Positions 45,007 through 54,860 are shown, counted from the first letter of the stretch. The stretch is DNA of 64,000 nucleotides from CAZQVN01 sp964596775 (GCA_964596775.1 CAZQVN010000021.1:1-64000); one strand, 5' to 3'. Made by a program: numbers and translations. Notes: generated by a model not told the origin, from the sequence alone.

Positions 45007-45393
45007 ATGAGAAGGTCGATTCAGAGCGGAAAACCCTGGGAGGCCCGGGTCGGTTATTCCCGGGCCGTCCGGGTCGGGTCCATCATCGAGGTGTCCGGCA
45101 CCGCCCCTGCCGACGAGCAGGGTCGCTGCGCCGCACCCGGCGACCCCTACGCGCAGGCGGTCCACTGCCTGCGGACGATCGAGGCGGCGCTGAAGGAGGC
45201 CGGCGCCTCTCTCTCCGACGTCGTGCGGACGCGGATGTTCGTCACCGACATCGGTCGATGGGAGGACATCGGGAGGGCGCACGCCGAGTTCTTCGGGACC
45301 GTCCGCCCGGCCACGACCATGGTGGAGGTGTCCCGCCTGATCGATCCGGAGATGATGGTGGAAATCGAGGCGACCGCGGTGATCGACGCCTAG
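45007..45393 (+). CDS. RidA family enamine/imine deaminase
   Basis: The product is 128 residues, typical of the Rid superfamily. The ATG at 45007 has AGGAGG upstream; a longer open frame starting at 44920 would add a tail not found in the family. The conserved active-site Arg (TVRPATTMVEV) and Glu (EIEATAVI) are present. It hydrolyses reactive enamine/imine intermediates released by PLP enzymes in the cytoplasm. The convergent neighbour is a PLP-dependent aminotransferase-fold protein, an apt but not co-transcribed pairing. Confidence 0.92.
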   Translation: MRRSIQSGKPWEARVGYSRAVRVGSIIEVSGTAPADEQGRCAAPGDPYAQAVHCLRTIEAALKEAGASLSDVVRTRMFVTDIGRWEDIGRAHAEFFGTVRPATTMVEVSRLIDPEMMVEIEATAVIDA

Positions 45394-45402
45394 CCGCGCG
45401 TT

Positions 45403-46644
45403 TCAGGCTCCGTCGAAGAGCATCCCCAGGCACGCGGTCAGGCGATCCACTTCACCGGGCGTGTTGTAGTGCAGGAGGCTCACCCGCACGACTCCCGGTT
45501 CCGGGGGCACTCCGATCGCCCGGCACAGCCGGTACGCGTACATGTGGCCGTGGCGGATCGCGATCCCCGCCGCGTCGGTGGCCCGGGTGATCTCCGGCGG
45601 CGCCAGGCGATCATGCAGGAAACTGATGGTGGGAACACGTTCCGGGCCGTGCGTGGCCGGACCGACGATCGTCACGCCGGCACGCCCCTTGAGCCACCCG
45701 ACCAGCCGCTCCTGGAGCGGAAGCTCGAGCGCGGCCATCGTTTCGAACGCGCGCACGATCACCTCGCGCGATGCGGGACGGGATTCGTCGGCGCCGGCGA
45801 GAAACGCGAGGTACGGTTGAAGAGCCAGCAGGCCCGCGCACCCCTCGTGGTTCACCCCGCCCGGCTCGAACTTGTACGGGATTTCCGATTTCCCGATGAA
45901 GAAGTGGTTCGGGCCGGTCAGTTCCTCGAACGCATCCGTCCGGCCGTACATCAGGGCCATGTGGGGCCCGAACACCTTGTAGGTGGAGTAGACGTACCAG
46001 TCCACGCCCCAGGCGGCCACGTCGACCGGCCGGTGCGGGGCATAGGCCACTCCGTCCACCACGACCCGGGCGCCGGCCGCGTGCGCGCGGCGGGTCACCT
46101 CCGCCACGTCCGCGACGGCGCCGAGCAGGTTGGACACGTGCGGCAGGACCACCAGCGCCGTCTTTCCGTTGAGCAGCGGGTCGAGGTCCTCGATCCGGCA
46201 ATCCCGGCGTTCGGGATCCGCGCGCCACCACCGGATCACCGCACCCCGGTGCTCCAGTTCCACCCACGGACCGACGTTGGCCTCGTGTCCGGTTTCCGCC
46301 ACGACGATTTCCGCGCCGGGTTTCAGCACGGATCCGCAGCACGCGGCGAGCATTCTCACGAGGACGGTGGTGGACGGCCCGAGGATCACGTGGCCGTCCC
46401 GGCCATTGACGAGGCGGGCGCCGAACTCGTGCGCCTGGTGCACGAGTTCCGTTGCGGCGCGGGAGGCCGGATAGCCGGCGCCCAACTGGACGTACGTTTC
46501 GCGCATGTAGCGGTGCATGGCATCGGGAACTTCGGCGGGGAGCTGGCTGCCGCCGGCATTCTCGAGAAACGCGGTGGGGCCCGCGAGCGCCGGGAAACGG
46601 GCGCGCAGGGCGGAGCGATCCGGGAGAGCGGAAGTCGGTGTCAT
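45403..46644 (-). CDS. Class V aminotransferase-fold PLP enzyme (cysteine desulfurase-like, VC1184 type)
   Basis: The product is 413 residues. The PLP Lys is seen in YSTYKVFGPHMALMYG, preceded by VVVDGVAYAPHRPVDV, where Asp would contact the pyridine nitrogen. ETGHEANVGPWVELEHRG and LPHVSNLLGAV also fit the TIGR01976-like group of desulfurase-fold proteins of uncertain substrate. It ends ten bases from the convergent ridA. The ATG at 46644 faces a 125-base gap in which I see nothing else. Confidence 0.88.
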   Translation of the reverse strand: MTPTSALPDRSALRARFPALAGPTAFLENAGGSQLPAEVPDAMHRYMRETYVQLGAGYPASRAATELVHQAHEFGARLVNGRDGHVILGPSTTVLVRMLAACCGSVLKPGAEIVVAETGHEANVGPWVELEHRGAVIRWWRADPERRDCRIEDLDPLLNGKTALVVLPHVSNLLGAVADVAEVTRRAHAAGARVVVDGVAYAPHRPVDVAAWGVDWYVYSTYKVFGPHMALMYGRTDAFEELTGPNHFFIGKSEIPYKFEPGGVNHEGCAGLLALQPYLAFLAGADESRPASREVIVRAFETMAALELPLQERLVGWLKGRAGVTIVGPATHGPERVPTISFLHDRLAPPEITRATDAAGIAIRHGHMYAYRLCRAIGVPPEPGVVRVSLLHYNTPGEVDRLTACLGMLFDGA

Positions 46645-46769
46645 GGTCGGGGACTATACCGCACCGGGGCGGTCATCGCGGAATCGCCGTCCGTTCGGGG
46701 CGGCGCCGGTGGCGGCCCGCGGTCTCCGCCGCCGGGCCCCCCGGCCCAGTCGTCCCGGGTCGCGCCGGC

Positions 46770-47225
46770 TCAGGCCGCGCGCGACCTCATGACACGGCTG
46801 GCCAGCGCTTCCGCGTCGGCGCCGGTATCGACGGCTTCCGTGGCCGCCCGGTAGACGAAGATGCGGGCATTGTTCCCTTCCTCGTCCGCGGGAAACAGGA
46901 AGAAGCCGTCCCGGTCCGGCCGGCAGCCGAGCGAATACCCGCAGACGAGTTCCCCGTCCTTGAACAGGACGGCCACCCTCCCGCCGTGACGGGTTTCCAT
47001 CGGGCCGCCGAGAAATCCCTGCCGGTCCTTGCGGGCCCGGTTCCCGTCCGTGTCGTGCACGAAAAAAACCGCCTTCAGTTTCCGTGCGTCCACCTTGACC
47101 GTCTTTCCCCTGCCTTCCGGTGCCACGTGGAACGAGCTGCGGTTCGGATAGAAATCCTGGGTGATCCCCTTGAGGATCCGGCCGTCCATGCAGTGGACGA
47201 CCACTCTGTTCAGCGGGTTCGGCAA
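46770..47225 (-). CDS. DUF6982-like protein
   Basis: The product is 151 residues from TTG 47225, chosen because AGGAG lies six bases upstream; an internal ATG at MDGRIL would cut off the first strand. The N-terminal VVVHCMDGRILKGITQDFYP and FHVAPEG, then KLKAVFFVHD, match a small beta-barrel family (DUF6982) that often appears beside PilZ- or signalling-related proteins; function is unknown. It is divergent from the Na/phosphate symporter, with a 209-base shared upstream region. Confidence 0.68.
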   Translation of the reverse strand: MPNPLNRVVVHCMDGRILKGITQDFYPNRSSFHVAPEGRGKTVKVDARKLKAVFFVHDTDGNRARKDRQGFLGGPMETRHGGRVAVLFKDGELVCGYSLGCRPDRDGFFLFPADEEGNNARIFVYRAATEAVDTGADAEALASRVMRSRAA

Positions 47226-47434
47226 AAAGTGCTCCTGATGGCCCGGAACGGCTCCGGGGCCGGAACGGGAACGCGGCCTCGTTGTGTTTCTCCTGCTATC
47301 GGCACATCGCGCGGCAAACTGAACCGGAGGTGTCGACCCGTCCGATCGCGGGTTGGCAACCGGAGGGAACCGGGGTATTCTCCGCGTCCGACTTCGTGAA
47401 CGGATGCTCTCGGACCGAAGAGGAACGGGGACGG

Positions 47435-48589
47435 GTGACACAGACTCAGAATCAACGTCTCGCAGTTTATATCCGCCTGGTGCTGGTCTTTCTGCTGTTG
47501 TTCCTCTTCCTCATCGGCGTCAAGGGGCTCGGCGACGGCTTCAAGCTCCTCGGGCGCGACGTCCTGAACCTGTTCTTCTCCGCCACCGAGAATCCGCTGA
47601 TGGGACTGCTGGTCGGCATCCTCGGCACCACGCTCGTCCAGAGCTCCTCGGTGTCCACCTCGATCATCGTCGGCCTGGTGGCTGCGCCGGAAAACGCGCT
47701 CCCGCTGGGCAACGCGGTGCCCATGGTCATGGGCGCCAACATCGGCACGACGGTCACGAACACGATCGTCTCGCTGGCCCACATGAGCCGGCGCGACGAG
47801 TTCAAGCGGGCGTTTGCCGTGGCCACCTGTCACGACTTCTTCAACTATTTTGCGGTGCTGGTGCTCCTGCCCCTCGAGCTGGCCACCGGATTCCTCCGGC
47901 ACGCCGCCGAATACCTGTCCTCGTTTCTCGAGGGAAAGGGGGGGATCGAGTACGAAAGCCCGCTGAAGGGGCCGCTCGATGCCGCCCTGGCCCCGGTGGA
48001 ATCGATGGGCGGTTTCCTGTTCCACGACGCGCGCGGCCAGGCGATCTTCCTGATCGGCGTCAGCGCGATCCTGATCTTCTTCGCGCTATTCCTGGTCGTG
48101 AAGGTCATGAGGAGCCTCGTCCAGTCGCGGGTCGAGGGTTTCCTCGGCGGGGTGCTCGGATCCAGCACGCTCGTGTCGATGGTGGCGGGAATGATCGTCA
48201 CGGTCATGGTCCAGTCCAGTTCGATCACGACGTCGCTGCTCGTTCCGCTGGCCGGAGCCGGCATCCTCACGCTCGAACAGGCGTTTCCGGTCACGCTCGG
48301 GGCCAACATCGGCACGACGATCACGGCCCTCCTGGCCTCCCTGGCGGTGTCCGGACAGAACGCCGTGTTCGGGGTGCAGATCGCCCTCGTCCACTTTCTG
48401 TTCAACCTGGCCGGCACGCTGATGATCTACCCGATACCGGCCGTTCGCGGGCTGCCGCTCCGGGCGGCCCGGGCTCTGGCCGACGCCGCCGTGCATTCGC
48501 GCAAGGCCGCGCTGGCCTATGTGGCGTTCCTGTTCTACGCTCTCCCCGGGCTCCTGATTTTCCTGGACCGGGTCATCCGGAGTCGATAG
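47435..48589 (+). CDS. Na+/phosphate cotransporter (NptA/PNaS family)
   Basis: The product is 384 residues. Two inverted PNaS repeats are present, each with a QSSS motif (LVQSSSVSTSIIVGLV and MVQSSSITTSLLVPLA) and a glycine-rich GANIGTT (seen twice). About nine membrane helices. It takes up, or in some bacteria exports, phosphate with sodium across the inner membrane. Start GTG at 47435 is preceded by AGGAACGGGG; the open frame upstream lacks family features. A PhoU-domain gene follows by nine bases. Confidence 0.9.
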   Translation: MTQTQNQRLAVYIRLVLVFLLLFLFLIGVKGLGDGFKLLGRDVLNLFFSATENPLMGLLVGILGTTLVQSSSVSTSIIVGLVAAPENALPLGNAVPMVMGANIGTTVTNTIVSLAHMSRRDEFKRAFAVATCHDFFNYFAVLVLLPLELATGFLRHAAEYLSSFLEGKGGIEYESPLKGPLDAALAPVESMGGFLFHDARGQAIFLIGVSAILIFFALFLVVKVMRSLVQSRVEGFLGGVLGSSTLVSMVAGMIVTVMVQSSSITTSLLVPLAGAGILTLEQAFPVTLGANIGTTITALLASLAVSGQNAVFGVQIALVHFLFNLAGTLMIYPIPAVRGLPLRAARALADAAVHSRKAALAYVAFLFYALPGLLIFLDRVIRSR

Positions 48590-48598
48590 GAGGTTACC

Positions 48599-49294
48599 GT
48601 GTTCAAGGAACTGCTGAGCATTCTGAAGGGGGGCAATCCCCTCGGGGAGATGGGTCAGAACTTTGCCCTGATGCTCCAGATGACGTACGACATGACCCGC
48701 CTTGCCGGCGAGATCTACTTCGGAAACCTGCACGGATCGGAAAACCGCACCCGCCTCTACGAGCAGGACGTGAAGGTCAACCAGCTGGAACGGGTCATCC
48801 GCAAGCAGGTGGTGGCGCACCTGGCGCTGCCCGGCAACACGTCCGACGTGCCCTACTGCCTCATTCTCATGAGCCTGGTCAAGGACGTGGAGCGCCTCGG
48901 CGATTACGCCAAGAACGTGTCCGAGATCATCGACCTGCGCCCCGAGCCGCTTCCCGACGACGAGATCGTCAAGGAACTCCGGGAAATCCGCCGGGGCGTG
49001 GAGGAATCGTTCCAGTCCGCGGCGGAGATCTTCGCGTCCTCGGACCGGGAGCGGGCGGTCCACTTCATCCGCCAGGGGCGCGACCTCGCGCACCGCTGCG
49101 AGGCCCTGCTGCTCAAGATCTCCCGTTCCGACTACAACGCCGGCACGACCACCGCCACGATCCTCGGCGCCCGCTACTACAAGCGGATCGGCGGACACGT
49201 CCTGAACGTGCTGACCAGCGTGGTGATGCCGATGCACAAGATCGACTACTACGACGAGGACGAAATCAGGGCGGAAGATGTGGAACCGGCATAG
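48599..49294 (+). CDS. PhoU-like domain protein
   Basis: The product is 231 residues, all-helical, with PhoU-type acidic helix motifs (SLVKDVERLGDYAKNVSEII) that bind metal clusters in the family. The GTG at 48599 has AGGAGG six bases upstream. In this family PhoU domains fused to or encoded beside Na/Pi symporters regulate transport. The paired arrangement strongly suggests it acts on the upstream transporter at the membrane's cytoplasmic face. Confidence 0.88.
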   Translation: MFKELLSILKGGNPLGEMGQNFALMLQMTYDMTRLAGEIYFGNLHGSENRTRLYEQDVKVNQLERVIRKQVVAHLALPGNTSDVPYCLILMSLVKDVERLGDYAKNVSEIIDLRPEPLPDDEIVKELREIRRGVEESFQSAAEIFASSDRERAVHFIRQGRDLAHRCEALLLKISRSDYNAGTTTATILGARYYKRIGGHVLNVLTSVVMPMHKIDYYDEDEIRAEDVEPA

Positions 49295-49323
49295 CCGGGC
49301 GGATCAGGCGTCGTGTCAGGTCA

Positions 49324-49339
49324 GTCCGCGAGCGCGGAC
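49324..49339. terminator. Short hairpin between convergent phoU-like and kinase genes
   Basis: GTCCGCG and CGCGGAC flank two bases in the 77-base convergent gap. No T-run follows on either strand, so a terminator role is only suggested by position. Confidence 0.35.
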
Positions 49340-49371
49340 CGGCTCGTCGTGAAGGATCCCGAGGTGTCGTC

Positions 49372-51582
49372 TCAGTCCATCTTGCAGAGCGCGCGGAACT
49401 CCGGATCGTCGCGCAGGATCGTCAGGTCCGGATCGCGCGACGCCCACTCCGTGTTGCCGTAGCCTGCCGCGAAGGCCTGCTTCAGCGTGTCCAGCCCCTC
49501 TTCCTTCCTTCCCAGCAGGCTGTAAACGCAGGCCGCGTTGTACAGCACGTTCGAATCCCCGGGACGGAGCGCCACCGCGGTCTGGAGCTGCCGCATCGCA
49601 TCCTCGTCCCGGTCGATTTCCGCATACTGTCCGGCGAGCAGGATCCGGGCGCGCACGTCGTCGGGAACGATCTCGAGCTGCTTTTCGAGGGCGATCACCA
49701 TCCGCGCCATCAGGTCCTCGCGTTCGGCCTTGCGGTCCAGGCGCCCGAGGACGTTGAGGTACGGGATGTAGGTGTTGTAGTCCTCGCCGTTCACTTCCAG
49801 CGCCTTGCCGACGAGCGCCGCCGCTTCCTCGGCCCGGTCGGACGCGAACAGCGCCCGGCCGAGGATGTTGTAGACCCCTTCGCAGTCCGCCTTCCGCTCG
49901 ATGGCCCGGCGGGCGAACTCGATGGCCTGGCTGAACTCCTTCTGCGCGTAGAACAGGCGCGCCCGGGCGGCCAGCACCTCGGCCGACTTCGGAGCCAGGG
50001 CCAGCGCCTCGTCGCAGGCGGCGAGCCCCCGCTCGATCCACTTCGGGCTCTGCTCGCGCAGTTCGTAGATCATCCCGCAGACGTTGGCCACGCCGGCGTG
50101 GGCCAGCGCGAACTTCGGGTCGAGCTTGATCGCCTGCTCGAACATCTGGAGCGCGAAGTCGAGGTTCTCGCGCCGCATGTAGTTCCGGCCGCGCAGGTAG
50201 TGATCGTAGGCCTGGAGGTTCTCGGTCGGTTTTTTCGAGATCGTCTGTTCTTCCTGCGGCGTCAGCGTGACCCGCAGCGCCTGCGCGATGTTCCGGGCGA
50301 TCTCGTCCTGGATCGCGAACACGTCCTCCATCTCCCGGTCGTACCGTTCGGCCCAGGCGGAGTGGCGCGTTTTCGTTTCCACGAGCTGGGCGGTGATCCG
50401 CAGCCGGTTTCCGGCCCGGCGGATCGACCCCTCGAGCACATAGGCCGCGTTCAGCTGCTGGCCGACCTCGGGAGCGGTGACCGGCTTGTCGCGGAAACCG
50501 AGGACCTCGGATCGGGGAAACACCCGGATCTGGGCGATCTTGGACAGCTCGGTGATGATGTCCTCGGTCATGCCGTCGCGGAAGTACTCGTCGTCCTTCG
50601 CGCCGCTCAGGTTGCCGAAATAGAGCACGGCCACCGATTTCTGCGCGGACGGCGCGGCGGCGGGCTGCTCGCCGGAAGAGCCCTTGCGGGCCGCGGCGCC
50701 GCCGCCGGTGGAGTCCCGGTCGCGCTTCAGGCGCTTCAGGTCCGTCTTGATCTCGGACGCCGTCTGGTAGCGCATGTCCGGATCCTTCTCGAGCGCCTTG
50801 CCGACGATCCGCTCGAGGTCGAGCGGTATGCTCGCGTTCAGCGACAGCAGCGGGCGGGGCGTGCCGTTCAGGATCGCGTCGAACACGACCGCGCTGGTGG
50901 TTCCCTGGAACGCCACCGCGCCTCCGGCCATCTCGTAGAGAACCGTGCCGAACGAGAACAGGTCGGTGCGCGCGTCGAGGAACTGACCGCGGGCCTGCTC
51001 AGGGGACATGTACGTCGCGGTGCCGACCGCCGAGCCCGGACGGGTCAGGTCGTCGCCGACGGCCTCGGTATCGAGATGCGTGTCCGGTCCGCCCGCCCCG
51101 GAGGACGCCGGGCCGGTGATCTTGGCCAGGCCGAAATCGAGCACCTTGGCCTGGCCGGCCGGGGTCACGATGATGTTGGCCGGCTTGATGTCCCGGTGGA
51201 TCAGCCCCTTCTGATGCGCTGCCTCCAGCGCCTCGGCGATCTGGATGGCCAGGTCGAGCAGCCGCTCGATGCGGAGCGCCCGCCCGGCGATCAGGCTCTT
51301 CAAATCCTGCCCCTCGAGGTATTCCATGACGATGAACGGCTCGCCGTCGTGCTCGCCGATCTCGTGGATCGTGCAGATGTTCGGATGGTTGAGGGCGGCG
51401 GCGGAGCGGGCTTCGCGCATGAAGCGCTCGAGCGCGGCCTTCTCCCGAATGGATTCGTGGGGCAGGAACTTGAGCGCGACCGGCCGGCCGAGAACGGAGT
51501 CGTCGGCGCGGTACACGACACCCATGCCGCCCGAGCCGAGTTTTTCCACGATTGTGTAGTGCGAGACGGTTTTGCCGATCAC
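49372..51582 (-). CDS. Serine/threonine protein kinase with FlgO-like segment and TPR repeats
   Basis: The product is 736 residues. The kinase domain (about 8-280) is intact: Gly loop LGSGGMGVVYRA, VALKFL, HRDIKPANI and DFGLAKI. A low-complexity linker precedes a SVAVLYFGNLSG...YFRDGMTEDIITEL segment (about 325-440), like the FlgO/TolB-related domain commonly found after such kinases. Six or more TPRs fill 460-730. No membrane helix is seen, so it is probably cytoplasmic. The GTG at 51582 has AGGGGGG five bases upstream. Target unknown; no phosphatase nearby. Confidence 0.92.
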   Translation of the reverse strand: MIGKTVSHYTIVEKLGSGGMGVVYRADDSVLGRPVALKFLPHESIREKAALERFMREARSAAALNHPNICTIHEIGEHDGEPFIVMEYLEGQDLKSLIAGRALRIERLLDLAIQIAEALEAAHQKGLIHRDIKPANIIVTPAGQAKVLDFGLAKITGPASSGAGGPDTHLDTEAVGDDLTRPGSAVGTATYMSPEQARGQFLDARTDLFSFGTVLYEMAGGAVAFQGTTSAVVFDAILNGTPRPLLSLNASIPLDLERIVGKALEKDPDMRYQTASEIKTDLKRLKRDRDSTGGGAAARKGSSGEQPAAAPSAQKSVAVLYFGNLSGAKDDEYFRDGMTEDIITELSKIAQIRVFPRSEVLGFRDKPVTAPEVGQQLNAAYVLEGSIRRAGNRLRITAQLVETKTRHSAWAERYDREMEDVFAIQDEIARNIAQALRVTLTPQEEQTISKKPTENLQAYDHYLRGRNYMRRENLDFALQMFEQAIKLDPKFALAHAGVANVCGMIYELREQSPKWIERGLAACDEALALAPKSAEVLAARARLFYAQKEFSQAIEFARRAIERKADCEGVYNILGRALFASDRAEEAAALVGKALEVNGEDYNTYIPYLNVLGRLDRKAEREDLMARMVIALEKQLEIVPDDVRARILLAGQYAEIDRDEDAMRQLQTAVALRPGDSNVLYNAACVYSLLGRKEEGLDTLKQAFAAGYGNTEWASRDPDLTILRDDPEFRALCKMD

Positions 51583-51709
51583 GGTGACCCCCCTGAAGGA
51601 CAGTGATGCTAGGCCCTGCTCCAAGGACTGTCAACTCGTGGCCGCCCCAGTCGGCTCTCGCGCCCGGCGTCCGGACCGCCGCGGCACGGCCCCGACTGCC
51701 CGGAGCGCC

Positions 51710-52108
51710 CTACTTCGAGTTCACCACCACTGTTCCGTGCAGCATCCCCATGCCGCAGGTCATCCGGAACGTGCCGGCCCGGTCGGGAGTGAACTCGATC
51801 GTCGTCGTTTCGTGGGGCGGAAGGAATTTCTTGACGTGCAGGTCGGCGATGACGAGTTCCTCCGAGCACTCCCCCGCTTCCTCGCGCCGGACGACGAGCC
51901 GGGCCGGCAGGCCCTGTTCGAGTACGAGCGTGTCCGGCGTGTACCCCCCCTTCACGGTCATCGTGATCTCCTGCACGCCCCCTTCCGAACGGGCCACGGC
52001 GGCCTCCGACTTCCGATCCGGGCCGAGAAAGTAGCGGAGAACCAGCAGGGACAGGGCGAGGCCGCCCGACGTCACGGCCGCTTCGGCGATTCCGAACTGC
52101 GACATCAT
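51710..52108 (-). CDS. Membrane-anchored cupredoxin-like copper protein
   Basis: The product is 132 residues. One N-terminal membrane helix (AVTSGGLALSLLVLRYFLG) and a cupredoxin fold follow. Potential copper ligands cluster at the end (TCGMGMLHG) with His in ADLHVKKF. The ATG at 52108 forms ATGA with the copA stop and has AGGAGG six bases upstream. It likely binds copper on the periplasmic side, donating to or accepting from CopA. It ends the csoR-copA operon. Confidence 0.88.
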   Translation of the reverse strand: MMSQFGIAEAAVTSGGLALSLLVLRYFLGPDRKSEAAVARSEGGVQEITMTVKGGYTPDTLVLEQGLPARLVVRREEAGECSEELVIADLHVKKFLPPHETTTIEFTPDRAGTFRMTCGMGMLHGTVVVNSK

Positions 52109-54441
52109 GAGACACCTCCTGATGAAAAGCGCCGCAGCCGGAGGCTGTTGCCCACGACCGTGACGCTGGAGAACGCCATCGCCAGCGACGCGAGCACCGG
52201 CGACAACAGAAGGCCGAATGCCGGGTAGAGCGCCCCGGCGGCGATCGGGATGCCGATCACGTTGTAGGCGAACGCCCAGAACAGGTTCTGGCGGATCGTC
52301 TTCATCGTGGACTTCGACAGCGCGATGGCGGTGGCCACGCCCATCGGATCGCTCCGGAGCAGCGTGATGTCGGAAGCCTCGACCGCCACGTCCGTTCCGG
52401 AACCGACGGAGATCCCCACGTCGGCGAGCGCCAGGGCCGGCGCGTCGTTCAGGCCGTCGCCGACCATGGCCACCTTCCGTCCCCGGTCCCGCCAGCGCGA
52501 CACTTCCGCCGCCTTGTCGGCGGGGAGAACGCGGGCGCGGACCGTGTCGATGTCCAGTTCCGAAGCCACGGCCCGGGCGGTGGACTCGGAGTCCCCGGTC
52601 AGGAGCACGACTTCGAGACCGAGCTTCTTCAGCGCCGCCACGGCCGCCTTCGCTGTCGGCCGGATCGTGTCGGCCACCGCGACGAGACCGGCCGCCCGGC
52701 CGTTGACCGCAACCAGCACGACGGACTTGCCGCCGGTGGAGAGTTCCTGTTCCCGCCCTGTCAGGGACGACGTGTCCACGCCGCGTTCGGAGAGGAAACG
52801 TTCCGTCCCGATGAGAACCGCCCTCCCCCCCACCGCCGCTTCGATGCCGTGGCCGGCCACGGCATCGAAGGATTGGGGATTCTCGATCGCCATCTCCTCT
52901 TCCTTCGCCTTCGCCACGATGGCTTCGGCGAGCGGATGCTCCGACCGCGATTCCGCCGCGGCCGCGAGCGACAGCAGGGCCTTCGTGTCCCCGTCGACGG
53001 CGTAGAGGTCGGTGACCCGCGGTTTCCCCTCCGTCAGCGTCCCGGTCTTGTCGAGGAGGATCACGTCCAGCGAGTGGGCCGCCTCCAGCGCTTCGCCGCT
53101 CCGGATCAGGATGCCGTTCTCGGCCCCCTTTCCGGTGCCGACCATGATCGCGGTCGGCGTGGCCAGGCCGAGCGCGCAGGGGCAGGCGATGATCAGGACG
53201 GTGACGAACGCCACGAGCGCGTAGAGCCCCGCCGGTTCCGGCCCGAAATCGAACCAGACGACGAACGAGAGGATGGCGAGAACGAGAACGATCGGGACGA
53301 AGACTTCCGACACCCGGTCGGCCAGCTTCTGGATCGGCGCCCGCGACCCCTGGGCCTCCTCGACGAGCCGGACGATCTGGGCGAGGAACGTTTCGCCGCC
53401 GGTTTTCGTCACCTCGAACCGGAACGATCCGCTGCGGTTGACGGTGGCGCCGAAAATCGCGTCACCGGCCGCCCTGGCCACCGGTATGCTTTCCCCGGTG
53501 AGCATCGACTCATCGATGCTCGACGAACCGTCCCGGATGATCCCGTCGGTGGGGATCGTTTCCCCCGGCCGGACGACGACGATGTCGCCGACGGCGAGTT
53601 CCGCCACCGGGATTTCCTGTTCGACGCCGTTCCGGACGACATGCGCGGTCTGCGGCTTGAGCGCCAGGAGGCGCCGGACCGCGTCCGAAGTCTGGTTGCG
53701 GGCCCGGTTTTCGAGCAGCCGGCCGAGAAGAACGAGCGCGATGATCCAGACGACGGCCTCATAGTAGACGCCGGCCTCTATCCCCGCGCTTTCGAACGCG
53801 CCCGGGACCATGGTCACCACGAGGCTGAACACGAACGCCGCGCCCGTACCGATCCCTATCAATGTATTCATGTCCGCCGTCCGGTGCCGGATCCCCCGCC
53901 AGGCGCCGATGTAGAACTCCCGGCCGGCCCAGAGAACCACCGGCAGCGTCAGGACCAGCGAGATCCAGCGGAGCAGCGACGCGTCCATCCGGTACAGTCC
54001 CGGGAGAACGGCATGCAGCGCCCCGTCCACCGGCGCCATCATCCGGGTGAACAGGTCGCTGTCGGAGGGACCCGCTCCGTGGCCGGACATCAGGGGCATG
54101 GCAAACAGGGCCGTGAGGATCCCCGAGACGAGCGACGCCCCGAAACGGAGTTTCAGGTCCCGGGTCCGCGCGGCGCGGACGGTGCGCTCGCGCTCCCGTT
54201 CGCGTTCCTTTTCCGCCTCGGTGTCCGGCTCGACCCGGGCGTCATATCCCGCATTCTGCACCGTCTCCACGAGACGGTGCGCCGTCGTCACCTCATCGTC
54301 GAAGTCCACCGTCGCCTTCTCGGTGGCGAAGTTCACGTAGCAGGACTCCACGCCCGCCGCACCGGCGAGCGACTTTTCGATCCGCCCGGCGCAGGCCGCG
54401 CACGACATGCCCGACAGCGCCAGGGTTTCCTTCCGTTTCAT
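52105..54441 (-). CDS. copA: Copper-transporting P1B-type ATPase
   Basis: The product is 778 residues. One N-terminal heavy-metal-associated domain carries GMSCAACAG (Cys14, Cys17). Eight membrane helices include the CPC motif (IIACPCALGLATP). The phosphorylation site DKTGTLT, the hinge SEHPLAEAI and GDGLNDAPAL are intact. It exports Cu(I) from cytoplasm to periplasm. It starts at ATG 54441 overlapping the csoR stop (ATGA). The cluster runs csoR-copA-cupredoxin. Confidence 0.96.
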   Translation of the reverse strand: MKRKETLALSGMSCAACAGRIEKSLAGAAGVESCYVNFATEKATVDFDDEVTTAHRLVETVQNAGYDARVEPDTEAEKERERERERTVRAARTRDLKLRFGASLVSGILTALFAMPLMSGHGAGPSDSDLFTRMMAPVDGALHAVLPGLYRMDASLLRWISLVLTLPVVLWAGREFYIGAWRGIRHRTADMNTLIGIGTGAAFVFSLVVTMVPGAFESAGIEAGVYYEAVVWIIALVLLGRLLENRARNQTSDAVRRLLALKPQTAHVVRNGVEQEIPVAELAVGDIVVVRPGETIPTDGIIRDGSSSIDESMLTGESIPVARAAGDAIFGATVNRSGSFRFEVTKTGGETFLAQIVRLVEEAQGSRAPIQKLADRVSEVFVPIVLVLAILSFVVWFDFGPEPAGLYALVAFVTVLIIACPCALGLATPTAIMVGTGKGAENGILIRSGEALEAAHSLDVILLDKTGTLTEGKPRVTDLYAVDGDTKALLSLAAAAESRSEHPLAEAIVAKAKEEEMAIENPQSFDAVAGHGIEAAVGGRAVLIGTERFLSERGVDTSSLTGREQELSTGGKSVVLVAVNGRAAGLVAVADTIRPTAKAAVAALKKLGLEVVLLTGDSESTARAVASELDIDTVRARVLPADKAAEVSRWRDRGRKVAMVGDGLNDAPALALADVGISVGSGTDVAVEASDITLLRSDPMGVATAIALSKSTMKTIRQNLFWAFAYNVIGIPIAAGALYPAFGLLLSPVLASLAMAFSSVTVVGNSLRLRRFSSGGVS

Positions 54442-54860
54442 CGCGACATCCTCGTGAGGAGCCGGCCGAGTTCCTCGGTGACCCGGTCCGCCTCTTCGGG
54501 TTTGCCCGAGGTCATCGCCCGGGCCACGCACGACTTCATGTGGTTTTCCAGTATCTGCCGACCGGTGGCCCGGAGCGCCTCGTGGACCGCCGCCATCTGG
54601 GTCAGGATGTCGATGCAGTAGCGGTCCTCCTCGACCATCCGGGCGATGCCGCGGACCTGCCCTTCCACGCGGGACAGCCGCTTCAACAGCTTGAGATCCG
54701 CCGGGGGCGGCGTTCCCGGAGCCGGGACATGGCAGGGCGCCGCGGAGCCGGCCCTGGCCCTGCCCTTCGTCGCGGAATCCCCCCGACCTCCCGCGGCCGA
54801 CTTGCGTTGCGGACGCCCCGCGGCGCTCTCCCCGCGCGTCTTCCCCTTCTTTTCGGTCAT
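54438..54860 (-). CDS. csoR: CsoR-type copper-sensing repressor
   Basis: The product is 140 residues. The CsoR/FrmR helical fold starts near residue 52 (DLKLLKRLSRVEGQVRGIAR). The Cu(I) ligand triad Cys-His-Cys is present: RYCIDIL, then NHMKSC. The N-terminal 50 residues are an unusual Lys/Gly/Ala-rich tail with one Cys-His pair (PCHVPAPG); ATG 54860 has AGGAG upstream, but a shorter start is possible. It should repress both divergent copper operons until Cu(I) binds. Confidence 0.93.
   Translation of the reverse strand: MTEKKGKTRGESAAGRPQRKSAAGGRGDSATKGRARAGSAAPCHVPAPGTPPPADLKLLKRLSRVEGQVRGIARMVEEDRYCIDILTQMAAVHEALRATGRQILENHMKSCVARAMTSGKPEEADRVTEELGRLLTRMSR

Noticed and set aside
47353..51606. 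A 1417-codon open frame on plus crossing several genes
   Set aside because: It overlaps the symporter and PhoU-like genes in another frame and is antisense to the kinase; no domain is recognisable.
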